From NCBI GenBank assembly GCA_964548855.1, contig CAZJSR010000031.1:1-13831 (forward strand): a stretch of DNA of 13,831 bases. The letters are read 5' to 3'. Of this stretch, positions 1 through 6,369 are shown in pieces. Below the pieces are notes generated by a model. That model was not told the origin of the DNA, made no database searches, and saw only the letters and a list, made by a program, of their open reading frames with translations. The stretch is from UBA3206 sp964548855. Lineage in GTDB: Bacteria > Bacillota_I > Bacilli_A > Acholeplasmatales > Anaeroplasmataceae. The number at the start of each line of letters is the position of its first letter. Position 1 is the stretch's first letter. The position numbers were made by a program, and so were the translations under genes.

Positions 1-50
1 CCCGCCTTGAAGGCAGGGAGAAAAACCACGCCTTGAAGACGTGGATTTTT
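1..50 (+). terminator. Two tandem hairpins with a shared core, the second followed by a T-rich tract
   Basis: Hairpin 1 is CCCGCC (1-6) against GGC-A-GGG (12-18). Hairpin 2 is CCACG (26-30) against CGTGG (40-44), with further inner pairs, followed by TTTTTATTTT. The 10-mer CGCCTTGAAG occurs in both (3-12 and 29-38). The second hairpin plus T tract fits an intrinsic terminator for a gene left of the window. The paired near-copies could instead be the end of an insertion element of the IS200/IS605 kind, which also uses subterminal hairpins. The upstream gene is not visible, so this stays open. Confidence 0.5.
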
Positions 51-79
51 ATTTTGTTGATGTATTTGTTTTATAGAAA

Positions 80-88
80 TGATATAAT
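80..88 (+). promoter_or_regulatory. Extended -10 promoter for the ttcA-mnmE pair
   Basis: TGATATAAT at 80-88 is an exact TGnTATAAT extended -10 element. The -35 is poor: TTGATG at 57-62 is 20 bases away, so the TG extension probably carries recognition. The inferred transcript starts near 95 and has a leader of about 48 bases that contains the hairpin at 118-134. Confidence 0.5.
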
Positions 89-106
89 TGTTTTGTAATT
101 GTTATG

Positions 107-142
107 AAAGTGAGGATAATCGATTTTATCGATTAAAATAAA
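107..142 (+). promoter_or_regulatory. Distant Shine-Dalgarno with an intervening hairpin
   Basis: The only purine-rich ribosome site before the start at 143 is AAAGTGAGGA (107-116), 26 bases from the ATG. AATCGAT-TTT-ATCGATT (118-134) lies between them and forms a perfect 7-bp hairpin. With the hairpin folded, the gap shrinks to about 9 bases, a normal spacing. The same stretch also holds a 10-codon open frame (ATG 104 to TAA 136), in frame with the gene but closed by its stop. Confidence 0.4.
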
Positions 143-961
143 ATGGATGTAAAGGAAAATTTTCAAAGAGATATAATTAAAAAATATAGAAACGTATTAT
201 GGTCTAAATTCATAAAAGCAATTCAAGATTATAAAATGATAGAACCTAACGATAAGATATGTGTTGCGATAAGCGGCGGTAAAGATTCTTTACTTCTTGC
301 GAAATTACTTCAAGAGTTATCTATTCATGGTAATTTTCCTTTTGAAATTGAATATGTTTCAATGAATCCTGGATTTACAGAAGAAAACAAACAATCTTTA
401 TTAAAAAACTGTGAACTACTAGGTATACCTGTAAGATTGATTGATTCAAATGTTTTTGATGTTGCGAATTTTATGTCTCCTGATAAACCATGCTATATGT
501 GTGCAAGAATGAGAAGGGGATTTTTATATGCAAGGGCTAAGGAATTAGGGTGTAATAAACTGGCTCTAGGTCATCATTTTAATGATGTAATAGAGACTAC
601 AATGATGAATATCTTATATGCAGGTTGTTATAAAACTATGGTTCCTAAGGTTAAAGCTTTAAATTTTGAAGGTATTGAACTTATTAGACCAATGATATAT
701 ATAAAAGAAAAAGATATAAAGAAAATATTTAATGCGAATAATATTACAACTATGAATTGTGGTTGTAGAGTTGCGAGTGGTGAAATACCATCTAAAAGAA
801 AAGAAGTAAAAGAATTAATTGAAAAATTATGTTTAGATAGTAAAATCATAGACCAAAATATCTTTATGTCTGCTAAGAATGTAAGCATTAACGGAATCTT
901 AGGATATGAAGAAGATGATGTTGAATATGATTTTAATGATATATATGAAAGGAAGAAGTGA
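143..961 (+). CDS. ttcA: TtcA-like tRNA thiolation protein (PP-loop ATPase, probable 2-thiocytidine synthesis)
   Basis: This 272-residue protein has the PP-loop SGGKDS at residues 44-49, which binds and adenylates with ATP. It also has the TtcA-type PCYMCARMRRG block (Cys117, Cys120), LGHHFNDVIETTMMN at 142-156 and a later NCGC (Cys206, Cys208). In the TtcA family, two Cys of a CxxC plus one later Cys hold a 4Fe-4S cluster used to put sulfur on C32 of some tRNAs; the cysteines here match that layout. It is somewhat shorter than E. coli TtcA. The start at 143 is kept because the N-terminus lines up with the family (a short helix before MIEPNDKI) and an in-frame stop lies just upstream. It abuts mnmE, another anticodon-loop modification gene. 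Family membership is firm; the exact tRNA target is inferred, since related PP-loop thiolases look similar. Confidence 0.75.
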   Translation: MDVKENFQRDIIKKYRNVLWSKFIKAIQDYKMIEPNDKICVAISGGKDSLLLAKLLQELSIHGNFPFEIEYVSMNPGFTEENKQSLLKNCELLGIPVRLIDSNVFDVANFMSPDKPCYMCARMRRGFLYARAKELGCNKLALGHHFNDVIETTMMNILYAGCYKTMVPKVKALNFEGIELIRPMIYIKEKDIKKIFNANNITTMNCGCRVASGEIPSKRKEVKELIEKLCLDSKIIDQNIFMSAKNVSINGILGYEEDDVEYDFNDIYERKK

Positions 962-966
962 TAAGT

Positions 967-2310
967 ATGTACAATGATTCAATTTGTGCTATTGCTACAG
1001 CTTATGGAGTAGGTGCAATTAGTGTTATTAGAACAAGTGGTGATGATTCTATAAAGCTAGTTAACAAGGTATTTAAAGGTGTAGATTTAACAAAGGCTTT
1101 ACCTAATACTATACATTACGGTTACATTATTGATAATGGAAATATAATAGATGAAGTAATGGTAAGTGTATTTCATGCTCCTAAATCTTTTACAGCTGAA
1201 AACAGTTGTGAAATATCATGCCATGGTGGAATATTTAATACAAATAAGGTCCTAGAAACGCTTTTAACTAATGGATTTAGACTTGCAGAACCTGGTGAAT
1301 TTTCAAAACGTGCTTTTCTAAATGGACGTATTGATTTAACTCAAAGTGAAGCAATAATGGATATTATATCATCTGATAATAATATTGCGTTAAAATCGGC
1401 AATTAATAGTTTAAGAAGCAGTACAAAGAATTTAGTTAATGAATTACGTGAAGAAATATTAAATACTATAGCTGAAATAGAGGTTAATATTGATTATCCT
1501 GAGTATGATGATGCATTATATATGACAAATTCTATTATTGCGCCTAGATTGGACAAAACAATTGCTAGAATGAATGAAATATTAGAACACTCTTATATAT
1601 CTAAAATGGCAATTCATGGTATAAAAACCGCGATAATTGGAAGACCAAATGTAGGTAAGAGTAGTTTATTAAATTTATTATTAGAAGAAGAAAAAGCTAT
1701 TGTTACAAATGTAGCAGGAACAACACGTGATTTAGTAGAAGGTAGGTTATCTTTAGGTAATGTTACTTTAAATTTGATTGATACCGCAGGTATTAGAGAG
1801 TCTTGTGATGTTGTTGAACAAATTGGAATATTAAAATCTAGAAAGTTAATTGAAGATGCTGAACTAATTCTTTTAGTTATTGATAGTTCAGAAGAACTTA
1901 CAGAAATAGATAAAGAGTTAATTGAGTTAACAAATAATAAAAGAAGAATTATCATCGGAAACAAATCGGATTTAGATACTAAGGTAAAATTAGATAATAT
2001 TATTTATATATCAGCTAAAAATAGTCAAGGTTTAAAAGAACTTGAAAAAGAAATAATAAATATTACTAAATTAAATGAGTTTAATGTAGAAAATCAAAAT
2101 TATTTATCTAATGTTAGACATATAGCTATTTTAAAACAATCTTTAAATTCTTTAAAACAAGCCAGAAATGCTTGTTTTAACGGGGTAGAGGTTGATATGA
2201 TAGAAATAGATATTAAAGAAGCTTGGTTAAATTTAGGTAATATTACAGGTCAAACTAATCCAGATGAATTAATTAATCAATTATTTAGTAAATTTTGTTT
2301 AGGTAAATAA
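967..2310 (+). CDS. mnmE: tRNA uridine-5-carboxymethylaminomethyl(34) synthesis GTPase MnmE (TrmE)
   Basis: MnmE works with MnmG to install cmnm5 on U34 of tRNAs. The 447-residue product has the N-terminal folate-binding domain (MYNDSICAIATAYGVGAI), a helical middle, and an inserted G domain: G1 GRPNVGKS (225-232), G2 TTRD (252-255), G3 DTAG (272-275), G4 NKSD (332-335), SAK (349-351). It ends in FCLGK, the family's conserved C-terminal CxGK with the catalytic Cys. Length is normal. I chose ATG 967 because MYNDSI matches the usual MnmE N-terminus; a GTG at 958 would add three residues and overlap the ttcA stop as GTGA, so it remains possible. AAGGAAG near 949-955 serves either start. The usual neighbour mnmG is not next to it; a transporter with its own structured leader follows. 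Confidence 0.95.
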   Translation: MYNDSICAIATAYGVGAISVIRTSGDDSIKLVNKVFKGVDLTKALPNTIHYGYIIDNGNIIDEVMVSVFHAPKSFTAENSCEISCHGGIFNTNKVLETLLTNGFRLAEPGEFSKRAFLNGRIDLTQSEAIMDIISSDNNIALKSAINSLRSSTKNLVNELREEILNTIAEIEVNIDYPEYDDALYMTNSIIAPRLDKTIARMNEILEHSYISKMAIHGIKTAIIGRPNVGKSSLLNLLLEEEKAIVTNVAGTTRDLVEGRLSLGNVTLNLIDTAGIRESCDVVEQIGILKSRKLIEDAELILLVIDSSEELTEIDKELIELTNNKRRIIIGNKSDLDTKVKLDNIIYISAKNSQGLKELEKEIINITKLNEFNVENQNYLSNVRHIAILKQSLNSLKQARNACFNGVEVDMIEIDIKEAWLNLGNITGQTNPDELINQLFSKFCLGK

Positions 2311-2362
2311 CTTTTTTGTGTTAGTTTTTCCAAAAAAAAGCGAAAAAATGTAATATTATATG

Positions 2363-2537
2363 AGTATAAGAAATGGGTAACTTTCTCTCCCCACTCTTTA
2401 TGATGATTACCCATTTCTTAAATACCTGCATACTTTTTTCTATTGCAGGGAATTATATGGCTTAAGAACCACTAGTTTTCTTCCCTCAATCATTTACTAG
2501 GTTTCTTAAGCTTTTTTTCTTTATTTGGAGGAAATTT
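2363..2537 (+). promoter_or_regulatory. Structured 5' leader with switch-like architecture (unassigned riboswitch/attenuator candidate)
   Basis: Three hairpins lie between mnmE and the transporter. Stem I is a perfect 14-bp pairing, TAAGAAATGGGTAA (2367-2380) with 2407-2420, enclosing a 26-base pyrimidine-rich loop. Stem II is CCTGCA (2425-2430) with TGCAGG (2444-2449). Stem III is an intrinsic terminator (2460-2511 plus T tract). The 3' arm of stem I contains TTCTTAA (2415-2421), which can pair with TTAAGAA (2462-2468) in the 5' arm of the terminator, giving a mutually exclusive antiterminator. I do not recognise T-box, purine, preQ1, SAM, TPP, fluoride or guanidine consensus elements in it. 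A possible weak -10 is TAATAT/TATTAT at 2351-2359. The ligand, if any, is unknown. Confidence 0.6.
2459..2521 (+). terminator. Intrinsic terminator just before the AEC transporter ribosome site
   Basis: GCTTAAGAA (2460-2468) pairs with TTCTTAAGC (2503-2511), and CTAGT (2472-2476) with ACTAG (2496-2500), across a 19-base loop; a T-rich run follows at 2512-2521. The ribosome site GGAGG is at 2527-2531, leaving no room for a promoter, so the transporter must be transcribed through this hairpin. It may also end mnmE transcripts. Confidence 0.8.
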
Positions 2538-3581
2538 ATGAGTGATTTTTTATTTGCATGTAATGTATTAATGCCTATTGTCCTTGTGATACTTGTAGGA
2601 TATATTTTAAAAAGGGTAAAATTATTTGATAATGGTTTCTTTAAGACAGCTAACAAATTATGTTTTAGAGTATGCTTGCCGATTCTATTATTTAAGAATG
2701 TTTATGATATAAAGTCTTTAAGTAATATTAATTGGAAATTCATCTTATATATAGTGCTTGCGATACTTGCGTTATTTATTATAGGATTTATAATTGTTAA
2801 ATTATTTGTTCCAAATGATAAACAAAAAGGAGTATTACTACAAGCTTTTTTTAGATCAAATTATGCACTAGTAGGAATTCCTTTAGCTTCAAATATTGCA
2901 AGTCAAATTGCAGGTGCAGATAGCGCAATTATAAATGGAAATGCGGCTATAGCCTCTGCATTCTCAATTCCACTATTTAATATTCTTGCGGTTATATCTT
3001 TATCTATATTTGATAAGCAAACTGAAATTATAATAGATTCAAATGGAGAAGAAGTAGAAGTAAAAAAACGTATTGATGTTAAGTCTATTTTATTAAAGAT
3101 AGTAAAAAATCCACTAATTCAAGGTGTAGTAAGTGGAATTGTTGTTGTAGCTATTAGAATGTTATTAGTTAAATTTGATATAAATTGGACAGTAAAAGTT
3201 AAAATTCCTTTCATATATAGTACTATAGATAATTTATCTAAGATCGCAACTCCTCTTGCACTTATTGCTTTAGGGGGACAATTTGAGTTTAGTGCGGTAT
3301 CAAAACTAAAGTATCAACTTACTTTAGGTCTTGTTTTCCGTATTGTAGTAGTACCTGTACTGGGGTTATTTATTGCCTATGCATTAGGTTTTAGAGTAAA
3401 TGAATTTCCAGCTTTAATAGGAATATTCGCTACACCTGTTGCTGTATCTAGTGTTCCGATGGCAGCTGAGATGGGACAAGATGATGAACTTGCAGGACAA
3501 CTTGTAGTATGGACGACATTATTATCAACCTTCTCATTATTAATAGTTCTATTAGTATGTAGAAGTATTGGAATGTTTTAA
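2538..3581 (+). CDS. AEC (auxin efflux carrier) family transporter
   Basis: A 347-residue, very hydrophobic protein of the Mem_trans/AEC type, with about ten membrane segments in two halves joined by a charged loop (about 160-185). Family-like blocks are FRSNYALVGIPLA (105-117), PLIQGVVSGI (192-201), ATPLALIALGGQF (237-249) and FATPVAVSSVPMA (297-309). Bacterial members export or import small carboxylates such as malate, or other organic acids; nothing here fixes the substrate. The start at 2538 has a strong GGAGG six bases upstream. The gene appears to be transcribed alone: the 2459-2521 terminator lies directly before it and a bidirectional terminator directly after. Its control therefore probably rests on read-through of the leader, which suggests the transporter responds to a metabolite or other cue sensed by the RNA. 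Confidence 0.88.
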   Translation: MSDFLFACNVLMPIVLVILVGYILKRVKLFDNGFFKTANKLCFRVCLPILLFKNVYDIKSLSNINWKFILYIVLAILALFIIGFIIVKLFVPNDKQKGVLLQAFFRSNYALVGIPLASNIASQIAGADSAIINGNAAIASAFSIPLFNILAVISLSIFDKQTEIIIDSNGEEVEVKKRIDVKSILLKIVKNPLIQGVVSGIVVVAIRMLLVKFDINWTVKVKIPFIYSTIDNLSKIATPLALIALGGQFEFSAVSKLKYQLTLGLVFRIVVVPVLGLFIAYALGFRVNEFPALIGIFATPVAVSSVPMAAEMGQDDELAGQLVVWTTLLSTFSLLIVLLVCRSIGMF

Positions 3582-3583
3582 TT

Positions 3584-3626
3584 GAATAAAAAAATCCAAC
3601 ATTATATTGTTGGAATTTTTTTATTC
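3584..3626. terminator. Bidirectional terminator between convergent genes
   Basis: GAATAAAAAAA then TCCAACA (3595-3601), loop TTATAT, TGTTGGA (3608-3614), then TTTTTTTATTC. A 7-bp GC-containing stem is flanked by an A tract and a T tract, so it works in both directions. The stop codon of the minus-strand gene (3621-3623) lies inside the outer arm. Confidence 0.9.
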
Positions 3627-4619
3627 TAATATATATTCAATTTCATATTCATTATCAGAAGCAAATACTTTCGCTATGCTACCACATAATACTGGAATTT
3701 GAGGCTTCACATGACCTATATCAGCATTAAATAAGATTGGTTTATTTAAATCACCAAGTGCATCTAAAATCAGATCTTTCATTGTTTTGCCAAACATATC
3801 ATTATTATTAATAGGTCTTCCAAAAATGAATCCAGTTGCGTTTTTAAACCACCCACTTAACTTCATTTGTGTCAATCTTCTTGATACTTCGATAATGTTC
3901 ATATCACAAGCTTCGAAAAACCAAACCACTTTATTATATTTTTCGTTAAATTCTTTTACTTTGTCATATTTAGTACCAACTAAACAACTAAGAACATCTA
4001 TACAACCTCCTATAATCCTACCTTCAAAAGATATGGTATTAGTTGGATATGTAATGATATTGTTTTTTTCAGTTAGATTTAAATTAACATAGGGATTTTC
4101 AGGTGTTTTTAATGATTCAATTTCATACATAGGATATCCTTTAAATTTAAACTTTTGTCCACTTAATAAATCTAATTGATCTTTTTGATAATCTATTAAA
4201 TATTCACTTCCAAATTCAGGGGCACATCCTCCGTAAATAGAGGCAATATCAGATATAGTATTTAATAAAAATGTTAGATTAGTGTTATCAGAATATCCCA
4301 TAAACCAAATGGGTTTTATTTGACTAAAATTTATGGAATCTAATATCTTAATCATAACCTCACCACCACCTACTGAAAGTAGTAAGTTATGGTCACTTTT
4401 AAATATACTATTAAGTTCATCTGATACATTTTTAACGGAAGAACTTAATAGTCCTTCTTGGTTAAATATATATTTACCTTCTACTATTTTATATCCTAAA
4501 AGATTTAGGTTATAGATTGCTTTTTGAAGTCTTGATTTATAAGGTTCTGTATTACATCCAAACGATGGAGAACATAAAAAAATCGTACTATTTTTTGTTA
4601 AAAAATCAGGATATTTCAT
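3621..4619 (-). CDS. S66 family LD-carboxypeptidase (LdcA/MccF type)
   Basis: The 332-residue product has the S66 layout and a complete Ser-Glu-His triad: the nucleophile in GYSDNT (Ser110), a Glu in FFEACD (Glu236) and a His in DIGHVKPQIP (His303). The N-terminal half has SVGGGE (82-87). Family members either cut the L,D-bond of recycled murein tetrapeptides (LdcA) or cleave peptide-nucleotide antibiotics such as microcin C (MccF); the sequence alone does not separate these. No signal peptide is seen, so it should be cytoplasmic, as expected for murein-peptide recycling. I prefer ATG at 4619 over a GTG at 4628, because AAGGTGAT is then correctly spaced and the N-terminus (MKYPDFLTKNSTIFLCSPS) fits the family. 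It converges on the transporter and diverges from the unknown operon. Confidence 0.88.
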   Translation of the reverse strand: MKYPDFLTKNSTIFLCSPSFGCNTEPYKSRLQKAIYNLNLLGYKIVEGKYIFNQEGLLSSSVKNVSDELNSIFKSDHNLLLSVGGGEVMIKILDSINFSQIKPIWFMGYSDNTNLTFLLNTISDIASIYGGCAPEFGSEYLIDYQKDQLDLLSGQKFKFKGYPMYEIESLKTPENPYVNLNLTEKNNIITYPTNTISFEGRIIGGCIDVLSCLVGTKYDKVKEFNEKYNKVVWFFEACDMNIIEVSRRLTQMKLSGWFKNATGFIFGRPINNNDMFGKTMKDLILDALGDLNKPILFNADIGHVKPQIPVLCGSIAKVFASDNEYEIEYILE

Positions 4620-4678
4620 TTTTATCACCTTTTTTATTATAGCATAATGTGATATTATTTAATAGGGTGATAAAAATG
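4617..4678. promoter_or_regulatory. Compact divergent promoter region with a 13-bp inverted repeat
   Basis: CATTTTTATCACC (4617-4629) and GGTGATAAAAATG (4666-4678) are exact reverse complements 36 bases apart. Each covers the ribosome site and start codon of one of the two divergent genes. Between them are back-to-back extended -10 elements: TGCTATAAT on the minus strand (forward 4636-4644) and TGATATTAT on the plus strand (4650-4658). Neither has a good -35. The inferred transcripts have leaders of only about 10 bases. The repeat may be an operator, or simply two near-ideal ribosome sites. Confidence 0.55.
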
Positions 4679-5230
4679 TCTTTTTGGAAGAAATTATTCA
4701 AAGTAAAATACAAGTATGTATATCCAAAAAAGTACTTTAATTTTAAAGTAATTGAGGATTATGAAATAAGGCCTCTATATGATTTAAAGGATAATTTAAT
4801 ATATATGCATGCGTATGTTTTATATGAAGATGACAACTATATTGTATTCTTTAAAGAATCAAATAATGTAATGTATAAATATGTTATTATTTATAATTAT
4901 GATAGTTATCGTAAACAACATTTATCAGATGAATTAATAGTTGCGGCTAATTTAGGTAGACAGTTTGATTATGGTCTTAAATTAGAACATATAGGAAAAA
5001 TAAACACAGTTGAAGTCTATATTTTTGCACAACTTAATGAAGACACTATAAAATATAGCATTGCCTATCCTAAACAAGAAAAGGATAAATATCAAATGGG
5101 ATTAGTATATGATAATGAGAATCATAGATTACTTCAATTTCAATATACTAGAACATCAGGTGCTTTATATGGCGAATTTAAATCAGCTATTTATAAAGAT
5201 ATAAATGCGAAAGATAAGGAGGATTATTAA
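4676..5230 (+). CDS. Unrecognised 184-residue protein, first gene of the operon
   Basis: I do not recognise a family. The N-terminus is basic and aromatic (MSFWKKLFKVKYKYVYPKKY), without a membrane segment; the rest is a tyrosine-rich, beta-looking domain alternating hydrophobic and charged residues (for example LIYMHAYVLYEDDNYIVFF at 41-59), with a conserved-looking ANLGRQFDYG at 91-100 and a polar tail. Start 4676 is chosen over the longer frame from 4649 because GGGTGAT sits directly before it and the -10 at 4653-4658 would lie inside the longer form. Its stop overlaps the next start by one base (TAATG), so the two are probably translationally coupled. It shows no signal peptide, and is presumably cytoplasmic or peripheral to the membrane through its basic end. 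Confidence 0.7.
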   Translation: MSFWKKLFKVKYKYVYPKKYFNFKVIEDYEIRPLYDLKDNLIYMHAYVLYEDDNYIVFFKESNNVMYKYVIIYNYDSYRKQHLSDELIVAANLGRQFDYGLKLEHIGKINTVEVYIFAQLNEDTIKYSIAYPKQEKDKYQMGLVYDNENHRLLQFQYTRTSGALYGEFKSAIYKDINAKDKEDY

Positions 5231-5880
5231 TGTTTAAATTTTTAAAAAACCTTAAAACAAGATATTTATGGATAATGTTTGCGATAATGGTTGTTGTAAG
5301 TGGACTTATGACATTTGTTTGTACAACCATTAATAATCAAACTTTATCATTAATTATTTTAATTATTTTATATTTAATTACAGGCGCTTTTTTTGAAATG
5401 GCTATCGCAAGACTTTTTGAAAGAAAACACCAAATTAAATATAATGAAGTTATATATGAATATGTTAAAGAAGAAGATATTGTTGAATCTCTTAGAAAAA
5501 ATGCGTTTAATTCTCATAAGTTAAGTTATGGAAAAGCATTTATTAAAATAGTTGATAAGACTGTTTATAAGGTTATTTTTATTAAAGATATGAACAACTA
5601 TAAGAATCCTAGTGAGGAAGATTCTAAGGGTACTAAAACAAAAGGAATTGATGATTGTACAAAATTTATAGGTGTTGAATTGTTTTATGATTATGATGAT
5701 GAAATGAAAGAAAAAATCAGAGATTTTTCATTTTGTGGTGAGAAGGTATATTATACGGGGTTATATGTAAAAGAAGATTCTTTAGTAAAACCAAACCATA
5801 TACCACCTACAGAAGATTTTAAAGATGATTATGATAATTTTATGAAAATATTAGGTATAAATAGTGAAAAAGAAAATTAG
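5230..5880 (+). CDS. Unrecognised membrane protein with a cytoplasmic C-terminal domain (216 aa)
   Basis: Two membrane segments are visible, about residues 12-32 and 38-60, preceded by a basic start (MFKFLKNLKTR) and followed by RLFERKHQIK. By the positive-inside rule, both ends face the cytoplasm. Residues about 70-216 form a charged soluble domain with no motif I know. AAGGAGG at 5217-5223 gives a strong ribosome site inside the previous gene. The stop overlaps the next gene by 17 bases. The overlaps on both sides suggest fixed stoichiometry or a complex with its neighbours; that is inference. Confidence 0.7.
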   Translation: MFKFLKNLKTRYLWIMFAIMVVVSGLMTFVCTTINNQTLSLIILIILYLITGAFFEMAIARLFERKHQIKYNEVIYEYVKEEDIVESLRKNAFNSHKLSYGKAFIKIVDKTVYKVIFIKDMNNYKNPSEEDSKGTKTKGIDDCTKFIGVELFYDYDDEMKEKIRDFSFCGEKVYYTGLYVKEDSLVKPNHIPPTEDFKDDYDNFMKILGINSEKEN

Positions 5881-6358
5881 TATATATTTATTAATAAGTA
5901 TATTAGCGCCTATTATATTAGGTATGATATTTTATTATTTTATCGAACCTACTAAGATAAATATTATTTATAGTATAATTGGCTCAATATTATTACTTAT
6001 GATTTTTTATATGAATATGTTAATAATAAAGTATTATGATATATTGAAAAAATATTATATTGGATTTGTTTTATTAGGAATTTTAAATGTTGTTTTCATT
6101 ATAACGATGGTATTATTCTATGATAAATATTATGCAATAATAGGATTAGTAGTTTCAAATATGTTACCTGTTGTTATTAATAGATATAAACTTTTATATT
6201 TTCTTTTGGGTGCAAATGTAGGACTAAATATGCTTAATACTTTTAAATTTAGTAAGGTATTTTTAATTATTTATATAACTTTAGTAGTAGGTATATTTAT
6301 ATATACGTATTTAGGTAAGTATAAAAAGACAAGAATATATTTAAATGATAATTATTAG
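5864..6358 (+). CDS. Unrecognised polytopic membrane protein (164 aa)
   Basis: Almost wholly hydrophobic: segments at about 6-26, 32-54, 64-86, 88-105 and 130-150, perhaps one more near 108-126, with basic connecting loops (KYYDILKKYY, NRYKL, GKYKKTR) and a short polar tail. There is no catalytic or transport motif I can name. It starts with GTG at 5864 inside the end of the previous gene, with AGG about eight bases upstream; the next in-frame ATG would remove the first membrane segment, so the GTG is preferred. Its stop overlaps the ribosome site (AGGG) of the metallo-beta-lactamase gene. Confidence 0.65.
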   Translation: MKKKISIYLLISILAPIILGMIFYYFIEPTKINIIYSIIGSILLLMIFYMNMLIIKYYDILKKYYIGFVLLGILNVVFIITMVLFYDKYYAIIGLVVSNMLPVVINRYKLLYFLLGANVGLNMLNTFKFSKVFLIIYITLVVGIFIYTYLGKYKKTRIYLNDNY

Positions 6359-6369
6359 GGTATGGTAAA

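Noticed and set aside
628..888. Minus-strand open frame inside the ttcA-like gene, and a similar one at 1614-1964 inside mnmE
   Set aside because: Both are shadows of conserved coding sequence with no ribosome site or recognisable product.
2360..2380. A six-codon frame (ATG 2360 to TAA 2380) at the 5' side of stem I
   Set aside because: It has no ribosome site, is tiny, and may lie at or before the transcript start.
2400..2465. A 21-codon open frame beginning ATGATG in the stem I loop and ending within the terminator 5' arm, as a possible leader peptide
   Set aside because: There is no ribosome site before it (the preceding bases are pyrimidine-rich) and it has no run of one amino acid that would suggest attenuation by starvation.
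2363..2520. 6S RNA or another stand-alone small RNA between mnmE and the transporter
   Set aside because: The two ends do not pair with each other and there is no central bubble; three separate hairpins fit a leader better.
3787..4515. Plus-strand open frames opposite the LD-carboxypeptidase gene
   Set aside because: They are antisense shadows of a well-supported gene with a complete catalytic triad, and their translations show no family features.
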